From Sphingobium sp. AS12 (GTDB lineage: Bacteria > Pseudomonadota > Alphaproteobacteria > Sphingomonadales > Sphingomonadaceae), in assembly GCF_019097845.1 (NCBI RefSeq), contig NZ_JAHRGM010000001.1, positions 682,001-746,000 of the forward strand: a stretch of DNA of 64,000 nucleotides, in the 5' to 3' direction. Shown piece by piece: positions 1-8,305 of this stretch (position 1 is the stretch's first letter; each line of letters begins with the position of its first letter). The notes beneath the pieces are model-generated. The model saw only the letters and a program-made list of their open reading frames with translations, ran no database searches and had not been told where the DNA came from. Position numbers and translations under genes: made by a program.

Positions 1-1
1 G

Positions 2-376
2 CTGGCGATGATCGAGCGGCTCAAGGCGCAGGGGCATCGCGTGCTGATGGTGGGGGATGGCCTGAATGACGGTCCGGCGCTCGCGGCGGGGCATGTCAGC
101 ATGGCGCCATCCTCCGCCAGCGACGTCAGTCAATTGGCCGCCGATGTCGTGTTTCTGGGCGACAGCCTGGCCTCCGTCGCGGTTGCCGTGCGTGCGGCCC
201 GGCGGACGCTGGCGATCGTGCGTCAGAATTTCCTGCTGGCCGTGGGCTATAATGTCCTGGCGGTGCCGCTGGCGATCGCCGGGCTGGTCACGCCGCTGGT
301 CGCGGCTCTGGCCATGTCCAGTTCGTCGTTGATTGTCATTGCCAATGCCCTGCGGTTGCGGCGGGCTGCGCGATGA
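2..376 (+). CDS. fixI: Copper-type P1B ATPase FixI/CcoI, C-terminal end (partial)
   Basis: Only the last 124 codons are present; the gene runs off the left edge. The visible part holds the P-domain signature [10 protein letters not shown] (about residues 19-28 of the fragment) and the two C-terminal membrane helices, ending in a basic tail LRLRRAAR. These are the hallmarks of P1B heavy-metal ATPases. The next gene, ccoS, starts inside its stop codon, which fits the ccoGHIS cluster, where FixI/CcoI supplies copper for assembly of cbb3 cytochrome oxidase in the inner membrane. The FixI assignment over other copper ATPases rests mainly on that neighbour, because the N-terminal metal-binding part is not visible. 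Confidence 0.85.
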   Translation: MAMIERLKAQGHRVLMVGDGLNDGPALAAGHVSMAPSSASDVSQLAADVVFLGDSLASVAVAVRAARRTLAIVRQNFLLAVGYNVLAVPLAIAGLVTPLVAALAMSSSSLIVIANALRLRRAAR

Positions 377-513
377 TCGGCCTTGCCCTCCTCATTCCCA
401 TTGCCCTGCTGCTCGGACTGGTCGGCCTTGGTGCCTTCTTCTGGGCCTTGACCGCTGGGCAATTTGACGATCCTGACGGGTCCGCCCTGCGCATATTGAA
501 TGATGATGACTGA
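373..513 (+). CDS. ccoS: cbb3-type cytochrome oxidase assembly protein CcoS
   Basis: A 46-residue protein with one N-terminal membrane helix (about residues 2-26), followed by the conserved GQFDD and the acidic tail RILNDDD. This is the characteristic size and pattern of CcoS, needed to insert haem and copper cofactors into cbb3 oxidase. Its ATG overlaps the TGA of fixI by four bases (ATGA), implying translational coupling. The upstream ccoNOP and ccoGH genes would lie left of the window. The pairing suggests respiration with a high-affinity terminal oxidase at low oxygen. Confidence 0.92.
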   Translation: MIGLALLIPIALLLGLVGLGAFFWALTAGQFDDPDGSALRILNDDD

Positions 514-534
514 TCCTTTGCGCTGAACCCTGTC

Positions 535-1809
535 TCATTGCGCGATCAGGTTCAGCGCGCGGGTCAGCAGCGCTACGAAGCGGGCTTCATCGACGCGGGC
601 GGCGCTGTCGTTCCAGCTGGCCGCGATCGCGAACCAGCGGCCATCGCGCGCCTGCGACAGAAAATTCATGGCGATGACGCCCGGCTCCGATCCGCCCTTA
701 TAGCCCAGATAGCGCCAGCGTTTCGCGTCGGCCGGCGCGATGCCGGGATTGACCGCCATGATAGGCAGCGCGTCGCCGCCATTACGCCGCAGCCAGTCGA
801 GCAGGCGAACCATATCGCGCGGCGTGGCGAACCATTCGATGCTGTCGATCGCGGTCGGCACTTCTGCAACCGTTCCGATATCCACCGCGCCCGCCGTCAA
901 TCGCGCGGCATCGGCGGCGATCAGCGCGCGGCGCGCATCCCGCGTTGCTGCGGCATAGCGGCGCGCAAGGTCGGCATTGGCGGGCATTTTAAGCGCGAAG
1001 GCCTCCGCGGTGGTCAGCAGCGGCAGCGTCGCGTCCGGGCGGGCATGGCCGCTTGCCCCGACCATCGCATCGACCCGCGCACGTCCCAGAGCCAGCAACA
1101 GCGTGTCTGCCGCGCTATTGTCGCTCTCCGCGATCATCGCCAGCGCCAGACTGTGCAGTGTCATCGGCGCACCATCCGGGCTTGTCAGCAGTCGCCCGGA
1201 AAAGCTTTTGTGCGCCAGCGGGATCACATCGCTCCAGCGCCGCTCCCCGGCTGCCACGGCGCGGGCGAGTTCCGCCACTATATAGAGTTTGAACGATGAC
1301 CCGGTGGCCATCAGCGCGTCGTCGCGATGGCCATGCAGCCAGACCGGCCCAGCCTCGTCCAGCCGGGCGATGGAAAGGGCCGCCCTACCGGGCAGGGCTG
1401 CGATATCGGCCAATACCCGGTCCATACTGTCACCGCTTTGCCGTATGCCCACCAGTTGCAGGCCGATGACGCGGTGAGGCGCTTGCGGCGCTACGACGAG
1501 GGTGAAGCCGACCGTTGCCCGCTCATAGCGAATTTCCACCACACCCGTCGTCGGACTTTCGGCCTGCACCGCCCCACGCGCCACCGGCTTGCCATGCTGC
1601 CTGCGCAGATCGGCCGTCAGTGCGCGCCATTGCGCGACCGGCACGGCGTCCAGAAACAGGGTGGAGAAATAGGCATCCTCGCCACCGGGCGCCGACAGGA
1701 TCGTCAACAACTGGTCAGCCCGCGCCTGATAGGCGGTAGTAGGTTGGGCAAGGCTGACGATCGGCCGGAAAATCAAAAGCAGAGCGAAGAAGATCGACCA
1801 GAGCCGCAC
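535..1809 (-). CDS. Serine hydrolase of the class A beta-lactamase fold
   Basis: A 424-residue exported protein with a GTG start. The signal peptide covers residues 1-21, ending SLAQ. An extra domain of about 110 residues precedes the hydrolase domain. The three active-site motifs of class A beta-lactamases are visible: SSFK at 171-174 (nucleophile Ser171, Lys174), SDN at 229-231 and KGG at 371-373 in place of KTG. The usual beta-lactamase is about 290 residues, so the long N-terminal extension makes an antibiotic-resistance role uncertain. It may be a periplasmic peptidase or esterase. It lies downstream of parE on the same strand, separated by a palindromic repeat. Confidence 0.8.
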   Translation of the reverse strand: MRLWSIFFALLLIFRPIVSLAQPTTAYQARADQLLTILSAPGGEDAYFSTLFLDAVPVAQWRALTADLRRQHGKPVARGAVQAESPTTGVVEIRYERATVGFTLVVAPQAPHRVIGLQLVGIRQSGDSMDRVLADIAALPGRAALSIARLDEAGPVWLHGHRDDALMATGSSFKLYIVAELARAVAAGERRWSDVIPLAHKSFSGRLLTSPDGAPMTLHSLALAMIAESDNSAADTLLLALGRARVDAMVGASGHARPDATLPLLTTAEAFALKMPANADLARRYAAATRDARRALIAADAARLTAGAVDIGTVAEVPTAIDSIEWFATPRDMVRLLDWLRRNGGDALPIMAVNPGIAPADAKRWRYLGYKGGSEPGVIAMNFLSQARDGRWFAIAASWNDSAARVDEARFVALLTRALNLIAQ

Positions 1810-1818
1810 ACGCTAGAT

Positions 1819-1892
1819 CCGTTCGTTTCGAGCGCAGTCGAGAAACGCAAAAGCGGACCAAGCGGCTTCTCGACTGCGCTCGAAGCGAACGG
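1819..1892. repeat. Intergenic inverted repeat, family A
   Basis: The arms are CCGTTCGTTTCGAGCGCAGT plus eight more bases (1819-1846) and a near-complement at 1866-1892, with a 19-base loop. The same element occurs at 12506-12572. It sits between parE and the serine hydrolase gene. It resembles REP-type palindromes common in sphingomonad genomes. As RNA it would fold into a long hairpin on either strand, but no T-run follows. Confidence 0.85.
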
Positions 1893-1913
1893 GTATCGGG
1901 GGCAAACGGCCCC

Positions 1914-3890
1914 TCATGCGTCGATCGCTTCTTCGTCCACCGCTGCCGCATTTTCCTGAATGAAGGCGAAGCGGTGCGCCGGGTTGGTGCCCATCAGCCG
2001 ATCGACCAGATCGCGCACGCTGGCGCGTTCCTCGACATCGGCGGGCAGCGTGATGCGGATCAGGCTGCGGGTCTTGGGGTCCATCGTGGTTTCGCGCAGT
2101 TGCATCGGGTTCATCTCGCCCAGCCCCTTAAAGCGGCTGACCTCGACCTTCTTGCCCTTGAACTCCTTGCGCATCAGCTCGTCGCGATGCGCATCATCCT
2201 TGGCATAGAGACTCTTGCCGCCAGCCACGATCCGATAGAGCGGCGGCTGCGCCAGATAGAGATGCCCGCGCCGCACCAGTTCCGGCATTTCCTGAAAGAA
2301 GAAGGTCATCAGTAAGGTCGCGATATGCGCGCCGTCCACGTCGGCGTCGGTCATGATGACGATGCGGTCATAGCGCAGATTGTCGGGGTTGCAGTCCTTG
2401 CGCGTGCCGCAGCCCAGCGCCAGGATCATGTCGGCAATTTCCTGATTGGCCAATATCTTGGCATTATTGGCCGACGCGACGTTCAAAATCTTGCCGCGCA
2501 GGGGCAGGATCGCCTGGGTCTTGCGATCGCGCGCCTGCTTGGCGGAGCCGCCCGCCGAATCGCCTTCGACCAGGAAAATCTCGGTGCCTTCGGGATTGTC
2601 GGTCGAACAGTCGGTCAGCTTGCCGGGCAGGCGCAGCTTGCGCGCGCTGGTAGCGGTCTTGCGCTTGACGTCCTTTTCCTGCTTGCGCTTGAGCCGTTCG
2701 TCCATCCGGTCGATGACATAGGCAAGCAGCGCCTTGCCGCGATCCATATGGTCGGTCAGATAATGGTCGAAATGATCGCGCACCGCATTTTCGACCAGCC
2801 GCGCCGCGTCCGGGCTGGTCAGGCGATCCTTGGTCTGGCTCTGAAATTGCGGATCGCGGATGAACACGGACAGCATGATTTCCGATGACGTCATGATGTC
2901 GTCGGCGGTGATGTCCTTGGCCTTTTTCTGGCCGATCAGGTCGCCGAAGGCGCGGATGCCCTTGACCAGGGCGGTGCGCAGACCCGCTTCATGCGTGCCG
3001 CCATCTGGCGTCGGGATGGTGTTGCAATACCAGCTATAGCTCCCATCCGACCAGAGCGGCCAGGCGACCGCCCATTCGACCCGCCCGGCGGTGCCGGGAA
3101 AATCCTGATTGCCCGCAAAAAAGACGCTGGTCGCACATTCGCGGTCGCCGACCTGTTCCTTCAGATGATCGGCAAGGCCACCGGGAAACTGGAACACCGC
3201 CTCGGCCGGCGTATCATCGCTGATCAGCTCCGGCGCGCATTTCCATCGGATCTCGACGCCTGCGAACAGATAGGCCTTGGACCGGGCGAGACGATGGAGG
3301 CGGGCGGGCTTGAATTTCTGCTCGCCGAAAATCTCCGTATCGGGAACGAAGCTGACCGATGTACCGCGCCGGTTGGGGGCCGCACCGACCTTTTCCAGCG
3401 TGCTGGTCGGGTGACCCTGCGAAAAGCTCTGACGGAACAGCTCCTTGTTGCGGGCGACCTCGACCATGGTGGTGGTCGACAGCGCGTTGACCACGCTGAT
3501 CCCCACGCCATGCAGACCGCCCGACGTGGCATAGGCCTTGTCGGTGAACTTGCCGCCCGAATGGAGCGTGGTCATGATGACCTCCAGCGCGGACTTGCCG
3601 GGGAATTTGGGGTGCGGATCGACGGGGATACCGCGACCATTATCCGTGATGGTCAGGCGGTTGCCCGGCTCCAGCGTCACCTCGATCCGGGTGGCATGGC
3701 CCGCGACCGCCTCGTCCATGCTGTTGTCCAGCACTTCGGATGCCAGATGGTGCAGCGCGCGTTCGTCCGTGCCGCCAATATACATGCCGGGACGACGACG
3801 GACCGGTTCCAGTCCTTCGAGCACTTCAATGGCGGAGGCGTCATAGCCGGGGGAGGATGTGGGCTGGGCGGCGAACAGGTCATCGGACAT
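1914..3890 (-). CDS. parE: DNA topoisomerase IV subunit B
   Basis: A 658-residue type IIA topoisomerase ATPase subunit. The N-terminal GHKL ATPase domain shows LDNSMDEAV and DNGRGIPVDPHPKF. The TOPRIM domain carries EGDSAGGSAKQARDRKTQAI and later DADVDGAHIATLL. The length and the QARDRKTQAILP version of the TOPRIM motif fit ParE rather than GyrB, which is longer. It pairs with ParC (23026-25353) to decatenate replicated chromosomes. It is transcribed away from the outer-membrane protein gene at 4050. The start is ATG at 3890, giving MSDDLFAAQ. Confidence 0.95.
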   Translation of the reverse strand: MSDDLFAAQPTSSPGYDASAIEVLEGLEPVRRRPGMYIGGTDERALHHLASEVLDNSMDEAVAGHATRIEVTLEPGNRLTITDNGRGIPVDPHPKFPGKSALEVIMTTLHSGGKFTDKAYATSGGLHGVGISVVNALSTTTMVEVARNKELFRQSFSQGHPTSTLEKVGAAPNRRGTSVSFVPDTEIFGEQKFKPARLHRLARSKAYLFAGVEIRWKCAPELISDDTPAEAVFQFPGGLADHLKEQVGDRECATSVFFAGNQDFPGTAGRVEWAVAWPLWSDGSYSWYCNTIPTPDGGTHEAGLRTALVKGIRAFGDLIGQKKAKDITADDIMTSSEIMLSVFIRDPQFQSQTKDRLTSPDAARLVENAVRDHFDHYLTDHMDRGKALLAYVIDRMDERLKRKQEKDVKRKTATSARKLRLPGKLTDCSTDNPEGTEIFLVEGDSAGGSAKQARDRKTQAILPLRGKILNVASANNAKILANQEIADMILALGCGTRKDCNPDNLRYDRIVIMTDADVDGAHIATLLMTFFFQEMPELVRRGHLYLAQPPLYRIVAGGKSLYAKDDAHRDELMRKEFKGKKVEVSRFKGLGEMNPMQLRETTMDPKTRSLIRITLPADVEERASVRDLVDRLMGTNPAHRFAFIQENAAAVDEEAIDA

Positions 3891-4049
3891 GATTGCAAGC
3901 TATAGGCAGGCGGACGATCCGCGCAAGCGCTGTGCTGAAATGGCAACAGCAACAAAATGTTGCATTGCGATGTGAAACAAAAGCGCCGTTCAACCCGTTA
4001 GCGGATCGCAGTTGGGTTTTTATACCCGATCAGGCGAGGAGATTTTTCA

Positions 4050-4892
4050 ATGCATTTCAACCGTATCGCGCCGCTTGGCGCCACCCTGGCGCTCGTTCTG
4101 GCGGCAACGCCCGCCCTCGCGCAGGATAGCGGCACGGTCGACTGGACCGGTCCCTATGTCGGCGGGTCGTTTGGCTATAATTGGCAGAAGAGCGATCAGG
4201 GCGAACATCTGCGCTTCGACACCGATGCCGATGGCGACTATGATGATGTTGTGACCACAACGACCGGAGCTAATGCTTTTTCCCCCGGCACCTGCGGCGG
4301 CGCAGCGCGTGGCGCTACCCCGGTTCAGGGTTGCGATGATGACAAGGATGCGATCGGCTGGATGGGCCATGTCGGTTATGACATGCAGTTTGGCGGCATT
4401 GTCGCCGGTGTCGTCGCCGAAGCGGGCAAGGCCTATATCAGCGACAGCGTGACCGAATATTCGACCACTCCGGCTTTCTACACCATGACGCGCCGGATCG
4501 ACTGGAACGGCAATCTGCGCGCGCGCTTGGGCTACACCACGCCCAGCGGCATCATGCCCTACATCACCGGCGGTCTGGCCTATGCGAAGGTCAAGAACAG
4601 CTTTGGCACCAGCAATGGCGCGAACAGCTTTACGCAGGTCGATGCCAAGGAAGATGCATGGGGCTGGACCGCAGGCGGCGGCATCGAAGCGAAAGTGTCC
4701 GACAATTTCTCGATCGGCGCCCGCTATCTGTGGACCCGCTACAATGTCGGTGATTATCGCGTCGATGTCGGCGCAGGTAGCGCGCCTGCAACCAACCCGT
4801 TCTTGATCACCCCATCGGGCGGCACGAGCATGAACCGTGGCGACAAGTTCGACACGCAGAGCGTAATGGTCACGACCAGCTTCCGCTTCTGA
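4050..4892 (+). CDS. Outer-membrane beta-barrel protein (OmpA/Opa-like porin family)
   Basis: A 280-residue protein. The signal peptide ends ALAQ at about residue 25. The rest has the alternating beta-strand pattern of small outer-membrane barrels: GPYVGGSFGYNW near the mature N-terminus, LRARLGYTTPSGIMPYITGG mid-protein, FSIGARYLWTRY, and a terminal TTSFRF ending in Phe, the usual barrel-assembly signal. A strong ribosome site (GAGGAG, about 4036-4041) precedes the ATG. It stands alone between divergent parE and convergent gcrA and ends at a bidirectional terminator. The ligand or pore function cannot be read from the sequence. Confidence 0.88.
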   Translation: MHFNRIAPLGATLALVLAATPALAQDSGTVDWTGPYVGGSFGYNWQKSDQGEHLRFDTDADGDYDDVVTTTTGANAFSPGTCGGAARGATPVQGCDDDKDAIGWMGHVGYDMQFGGIVAGVVAEAGKAYISDSVTEYSTTPAFYTMTRRIDWNGNLRARLGYTTPSGIMPYITGGLAYAKVKNSFGTSNGANSFTQVDAKEDAWGWTAGGGIEAKVSDNFSIGARYLWTRYNVGDYRVDVGAGSAPATNPFLITPSGGTSMNRGDKFDTQSVMVTTSFRF

Positions 4893-4903
4893 CCCAGACA
4901 TTG

Positions 4904-4943
4904 AAAAAGGGGCCGGTTCCTGCACAGGAACCGGCCCCTTTTT
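4904..4943. terminator. Bidirectional rho-independent terminator
   Basis: A perfect stem of about 15 bp (AAGGGGCCGGTTCC pairing with GGAACCGGCCCCTT) has a five-base loop and is flanked by A and T runs. It can terminate both the outer-membrane protein gene (plus) and gcrA (minus), which converge here. Confidence 0.92.
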
Positions 4944-4963
4944 GCGTCTGTACCAAATGCTGC

Positions 4964-5668
4964 TTAGCGAACCCGTGGCCCACCAAAGGGTAGCGGCGGG
5001 GGCGGGCGGCGGGTGCCGCGCGGCAGTTGCGCCTGATAGGCGCGACCGCAATGTTCGACGCAATAGGGGAAGCCGGGATTCACCTGCTCGCCACAAAAAT
5101 GGAAGTCCGGCTCACCCGGATGCCCCATCGGCCATTTGCAGATGCGCTCGGTCAGATCGAGCAGCGACGTCTTGCCTGCAATCTCGGCGCTCGGCTTTGC
5201 GGGGACCAGACGGCGGGGTGGTGCGGGCGGGATCGGTGCCTGCTGGTCGCCCGGACCCTGACGCAGGAAACCGCCCGGCCCGACCGACACGATGCGCGGC
5301 TGCGGCTTGGGCGCGACGACCGGTGCCTCGTCAGTGACGGGCGCAGGCGTGGCGGGCGCAGCGGCCGGCGTGAAGGCGCGGACTGGGGCCGGGGTTTCAG
5401 CCGCTGGCGCGGGCGTGGCCGGACGCGGCGCTGCCTCTACCTCGGCCGCCGGAGCGGAGCTGGCCGGCTTGCGCGGTGGCACGGCTGCTTTCTTGGGGGC
5501 GTCATTGGCCTTGACCGGCGAAGGACGCGATTGCAGGCCAAGGCGATGGGCCTTGCCGATCACCGCATTGCGGCTGACGCCGCCCAGTTCCTCGGCAATC
5601 TGGCTGGCGGTCAGGCCGCGCTCCCACATCCCTTTGAGCTGGTCGATACGCTCGTCGGTCCAGGACAA
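4964..5668 (-). CDS. gcrA: GcrA cell-cycle regulator
   Basis: A 234-residue protein whose first 50 residues match the GcrA family: MSWTDERIDQLKGMW, then the helix-turn-helix SRNAVIGKAHRLGL. A Pro/Ala-rich linker follows, then a C-terminal zinc-type Cys/His region (ICKWPMGHPGEPDFHFCGEQ). GcrA binds sigma-70 and stimulates promoters methylated at GANTC by CcrM, driving S-phase genes in alphaproteobacteria. I place the start at a TTG (5668): AGGAG lies six bases upstream and it gives the canonical MSWTDER start. A frame beginning five codons earlier, also at TTG, would engulf that ribosome site. The gene is divergent from the ABC-2 permease gene. Confidence 0.92.
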   Translation of the reverse strand: MSWTDERIDQLKGMWERGLTASQIAEELGGVSRNAVIGKAHRLGLQSRPSPVKANDAPKKAAVPPRKPASSAPAAEVEAAPRPATPAPAAETPAPVRAFTPAAAPATPAPVTDEAPVVAPKPQPRIVSVGPGGFLRQGPGDQQAPIPPAPPRRLVPAKPSAEIAGKTSLLDLTERICKWPMGHPGEPDFHFCGEQVNPGFPYCVEHCGRAYQAQLPRGTRRPPPPLPFGGPRVR

Positions 5669-5783
5669 TGAAACACTCCTCAAAATATCTGGCTGCGTCC
5701 CTATATGGGAAGCCGGTGCGCAGGTTCAAATCCATGAACAGCCCCCTTGCAGCAAATCCTCTCAGCCGATAGTCGATCCAACC

Positions 5784-6644
5784 ATGAACGACCAGCCCAA
5801 AATTGCCTCATCCGCCCCGGTCCTCCCGCCATTCCCCGAACCGGGGGTGCCGGTGATTCGCAACATCAACTGGGCGGGCAGCTGGGCGCTCTATCTGAAG
5901 GAAGTGCGCCGCTTCATGAAGGTGCAGCTTCAGACGGTGTGGGGACCGGCGATCACGACCCTGCTGTTCCTGGTCATCTTCATCGTCGCCCTGGGTGGCA
6001 GCGGCCGCACCGTGATGCTGCGCGGGCAGGCGGTGCCCTTTGCCGATTTCGTCGCCCCCGGCCTCATCATCATGGGCATGATCAACGCCTGCTTCGCCAA
6101 TGCCAGCTTCCCGCTGATGGTGGGTAAGGTGCAGGGAACACTGGTCGATTATCTGATGCCGCCCATTTCGGTCGGCGAATTATTGGGCGCACTGGTCGCC
6201 TCCTCGGTCACGCGCGCCTTGTTCGTCGGTTCGGCGCTATGGGCGGCGATGGCGCTGTGGCCGGGTGTTCATGTCACACCCGCGCACCTGTGGGCGGTGC
6301 TGTGGTTCGCGCTGATCGGCACCAGCTTCATCGCCTTTCTGGGCGTGCTGACCTCCATCTGGGCGGACAAGTTCGATCATAACGCCGCGGTCACCAATTT
6401 CCTCATCGGCCCGCTGGCGCTGCTGTCCGGCACCTTCTACTCGATCGACCGGCTGCCGCCCTTCTTTCAGGCGATCAGCCACGCCAATCCCTTCTTCTAT
6501 ATCATTTCGGGCTTCCGCTATGGCTTCGTCGCGGCGGCCGACACCAATATCATCGTGGGCAGCAGCGTGCTTCTGGCGCTCAATATCGGGCTGGGCGCGC
6601 TTTGCTACACGCTGTTGAAGCGTGGCTGGAAGATCAAGGCGTAG
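5784..6644 (+). CDS. ABC-2 type transporter permease
   Basis: A 286-residue integral membrane protein with about six helices. A cytoplasmic N-terminus (to residue 40) leads into WGPAITTLLFLVIFIVALGG. The conserved GLIIMGMINACFANASFPLM and the GPLALLSGTFYSIDRLP loop are typical of ABC-2 exporters of the YadH/NodJ/DrrB type. The ATG at 5784 was chosen because residues encoded further upstream in this frame are Ala/Gly-rich read-through antisense to gcrA. No ATP-binding subunit lies beside it, so its partner must be encoded elsewhere. The substrate is unknown; lipid or polysaccharide export is possible. Confidence 0.88.
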   Translation: MNDQPKIASSAPVLPPFPEPGVPVIRNINWAGSWALYLKEVRRFMKVQLQTVWGPAITTLLFLVIFIVALGGSGRTVMLRGQAVPFADFVAPGLIIMGMINACFANASFPLMVGKVQGTLVDYLMPPISVGELLGALVASSVTRALFVGSALWAAMALWPGVHVTPAHLWAVLWFALIGTSFIAFLGVLTSIWADKFDHNAAVTNFLIGPLALLSGTFYSIDRLPPFFQAISHANPFFYIISGFRYGFVAAADTNIIVGSSVLLALNIGLGALCYTLLKRGWKIKA

Positions 6645-6647
6645 GCT

Positions 6648-6827
6648 TCAGGAAAAGGCGGCGAGGATCGGCATGATGGCGCTGAGGACGATCACTATCG
6701 CCGCCGCCATCAGCCAATGACGCCAGCGGGGCAGGGCGCTGTCGTGCGCCTCTTCGTCCCACGGCCACATCAATGGCCGACACCGCCAAAGCGCGTGGAC
6801 GCAAAGCCCGCCTTGATCGTCGTACAT
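6648..6827 (-). CDS. Small single-pass membrane protein, unknown function
   Basis: A 59-residue frame beginning MYDDQGGLCVHALWRCRP. A Trp-rich middle (MWPWDEEAHD, PRWRHW) is followed by one C-terminal helix (LMAAAIVIVLSAIMPILAAF). The amphipathic-then-hydrophobic layout and its snug fit three bases past the permease stop suggest a real gene. No convincing ribosome site precedes the ATG, so the start is uncertain. I do not recognise a family. Confidence 0.5.
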   Translation of the reverse strand: MYDDQGGLCVHALWRCRPLMWPWDEEAHDSALPRWRHWLMAAAIVIVLSAIMPILAAFS

Positions 6828-6995
6828 TTCATAAAGTGAGCATTACCCGCGCAAGTGTGGATGCGCCAGCATAGCATCGAGCAGTTGCAAAACTATCGTC
6901 GGGCGGCCCGCGTTCAGGCGATGGTTACATTTCTCTGCCACATCGGGCTGCGATACCGCTTTGCAGCATGAAAGATTGATGATGAAGGTTGCCCG

Positions 6996-8105
6996 ATGAA
7001 GGTCGCCATAGTGTTCGGCACCCGCCCCGAAGCGATCAAGATGTTCCCCGTGATCCACGCCCTGCGCGCACGGCCGGGCGTGGAAACCCGCGTCATCGTG
7101 ACGGCCCAGCATCGCGGGCTGCTCGATCAGGTACTGGAGATTGCCGGAATCGTGCCGGACGTTGACCTTGACGTCATGGTCCCGAACCAGACGCTCGACG
7201 GGCTGACCGCCAAGCTGATCGTCGAGCTGGGCAAGGCGTTCGACGCGGAAAAGCCCGATCGCATCGTGGTCCATGGCGACACGCTGACCACCATGGTCGC
7301 CAGCCTTGCAGCCTATTATCGCAAGATCCCGGTCGCCCATGTCGAGGCGGGGCTGCGCAGCGGCGACATCCACCATCCCTGGCCTGAAGAGGTCAACCGC
7401 CGCGTCGTCGCCTGCATAGCCGACATGAATTTCGCGCCCACGCAAGCCGCTGCCGATGCGCTGCTGCGCGAAAGCCGCGATGCGGCGGGCATCCACATCA
7501 CGGGAAATACGGTGATCGACGCGCTGCTTGCCACCCGCGACCGGGTGCTGGCCGATCCCACGCTTGCCAGCGGCCTGGACGATCTCGCCGCGCGCTTTGC
7601 GGGCAAGCGCATCATCGCCGTGACCAGCCATAGGCGCGAAAATTTCGGCGGCGGCATGGAGGCAATCGCCCGCTCTATCGCTGACATTGCCGCCCGTCCC
7701 GATGTCGCGGTGATCTTCCCGGTCCACCCCAACCCCAATGTCCGCCCGATCATGGACGCCGTGCTGGGCGACCTGCCCAATGTCGCCATGATCGAACCGC
7801 TCGATTACCCCCATTTCGTCCGTCTGCTCGATCTCTGCACGATCGTCCTGACCGACAGCGGCGGCGTGCAGGAGGAAGCGCCCTCGCTCGGCAAGCCGGT
7901 GCTGGTGATGCGCGAAACCACCGAACGGCCCGAAGGCGTGGAGGCTGGCACCGCCAAGCTGGTCGGCACCGACCGCGCGCTGATCGTGCGTGAAGTGCTG
8001 GCGTTGCTGGACGATGAGGACGCCTATGACGCGATGGCGCGGGCGCATAATCCTTTTGGCGATGGCCATGCGGCGGAGCGGATTGCGGGCGTAATCGCGG
8101 GATAG
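6996..8105 (+). CDS. wecB: UDP-N-acetylglucosamine 2-epimerase (non-hydrolysing)
   Basis: A 369-residue enzyme with the family N-terminus FGTRPEAIKMFPVI. It also has the conserved VHGDTLT, HVEAGLRSGD and TSHRRENFGGG segments and LTDSGGVQEEAP near residue 287. It converts UDP-GlcNAc to UDP-ManNAc in the cytoplasm, the first step towards ManNAc or ManNAcA-containing surface glycans. The next gene on the strand is wecC, which oxidises its product, and polysaccharide export genes follow. The start ATG is preceded by GAAGG. A palindromic repeat separates it from wecC. Confidence 0.95.
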   Translation: MKVAIVFGTRPEAIKMFPVIHALRARPGVETRVIVTAQHRGLLDQVLEIAGIVPDVDLDVMVPNQTLDGLTAKLIVELGKAFDAEKPDRIVVHGDTLTTMVASLAAYYRKIPVAHVEAGLRSGDIHHPWPEEVNRRVVACIADMNFAPTQAAADALLRESRDAAGIHITGNTVIDALLATRDRVLADPTLASGLDDLAARFAGKRIIAVTSHRRENFGGGMEAIARSIADIAARPDVAVIFPVHPNPNVRPIMDAVLGDLPNVAMIEPLDYPHFVRLLDLCTIVLTDSGGVQEEAPSLGKPVLVMRETTERPEGVEAGTAKLVGTDRALIVREVLALLDDEDAYDAMARAHNPFGDGHAAERIAGVIAG

Positions 8106-8111
8106 AAATTT

Positions 8112-8214
8112 CCTCCCCGGTACGGGGAGGGGGACCACGAAGTGGTGGAGGGGGTGTGCCGTCTCGCGCCCCCTCCGTCAGGGCTACGCCCTGCCACCTC
8201 CCCGTGCCGGGGAG
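8112..8214. repeat. Intergenic composite palindrome, family C
   Basis: Two outer hairpins (CTCCCCGGTACGGGGAG and CTCCCCGTGCCGGGGAG) flank GGGGGACCACGAAGTGGTGG and a matching CCCCCTCC arm, so the whole block can fold as a clover. A second full copy lies at 40893-41012 and a related shorter form at 38281-38354. It occupies half of the wecB-wecC gap. Confidence 0.85.
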
Positions 8215-8305
8215 AAGATCGATCTTCATACCACCGTTACCGAAATCTTCAGCATTTCCGGGCAGAAACTGGGGCAAATCTTAGCCTCATAAGGACTGCC
8301 CCTCC

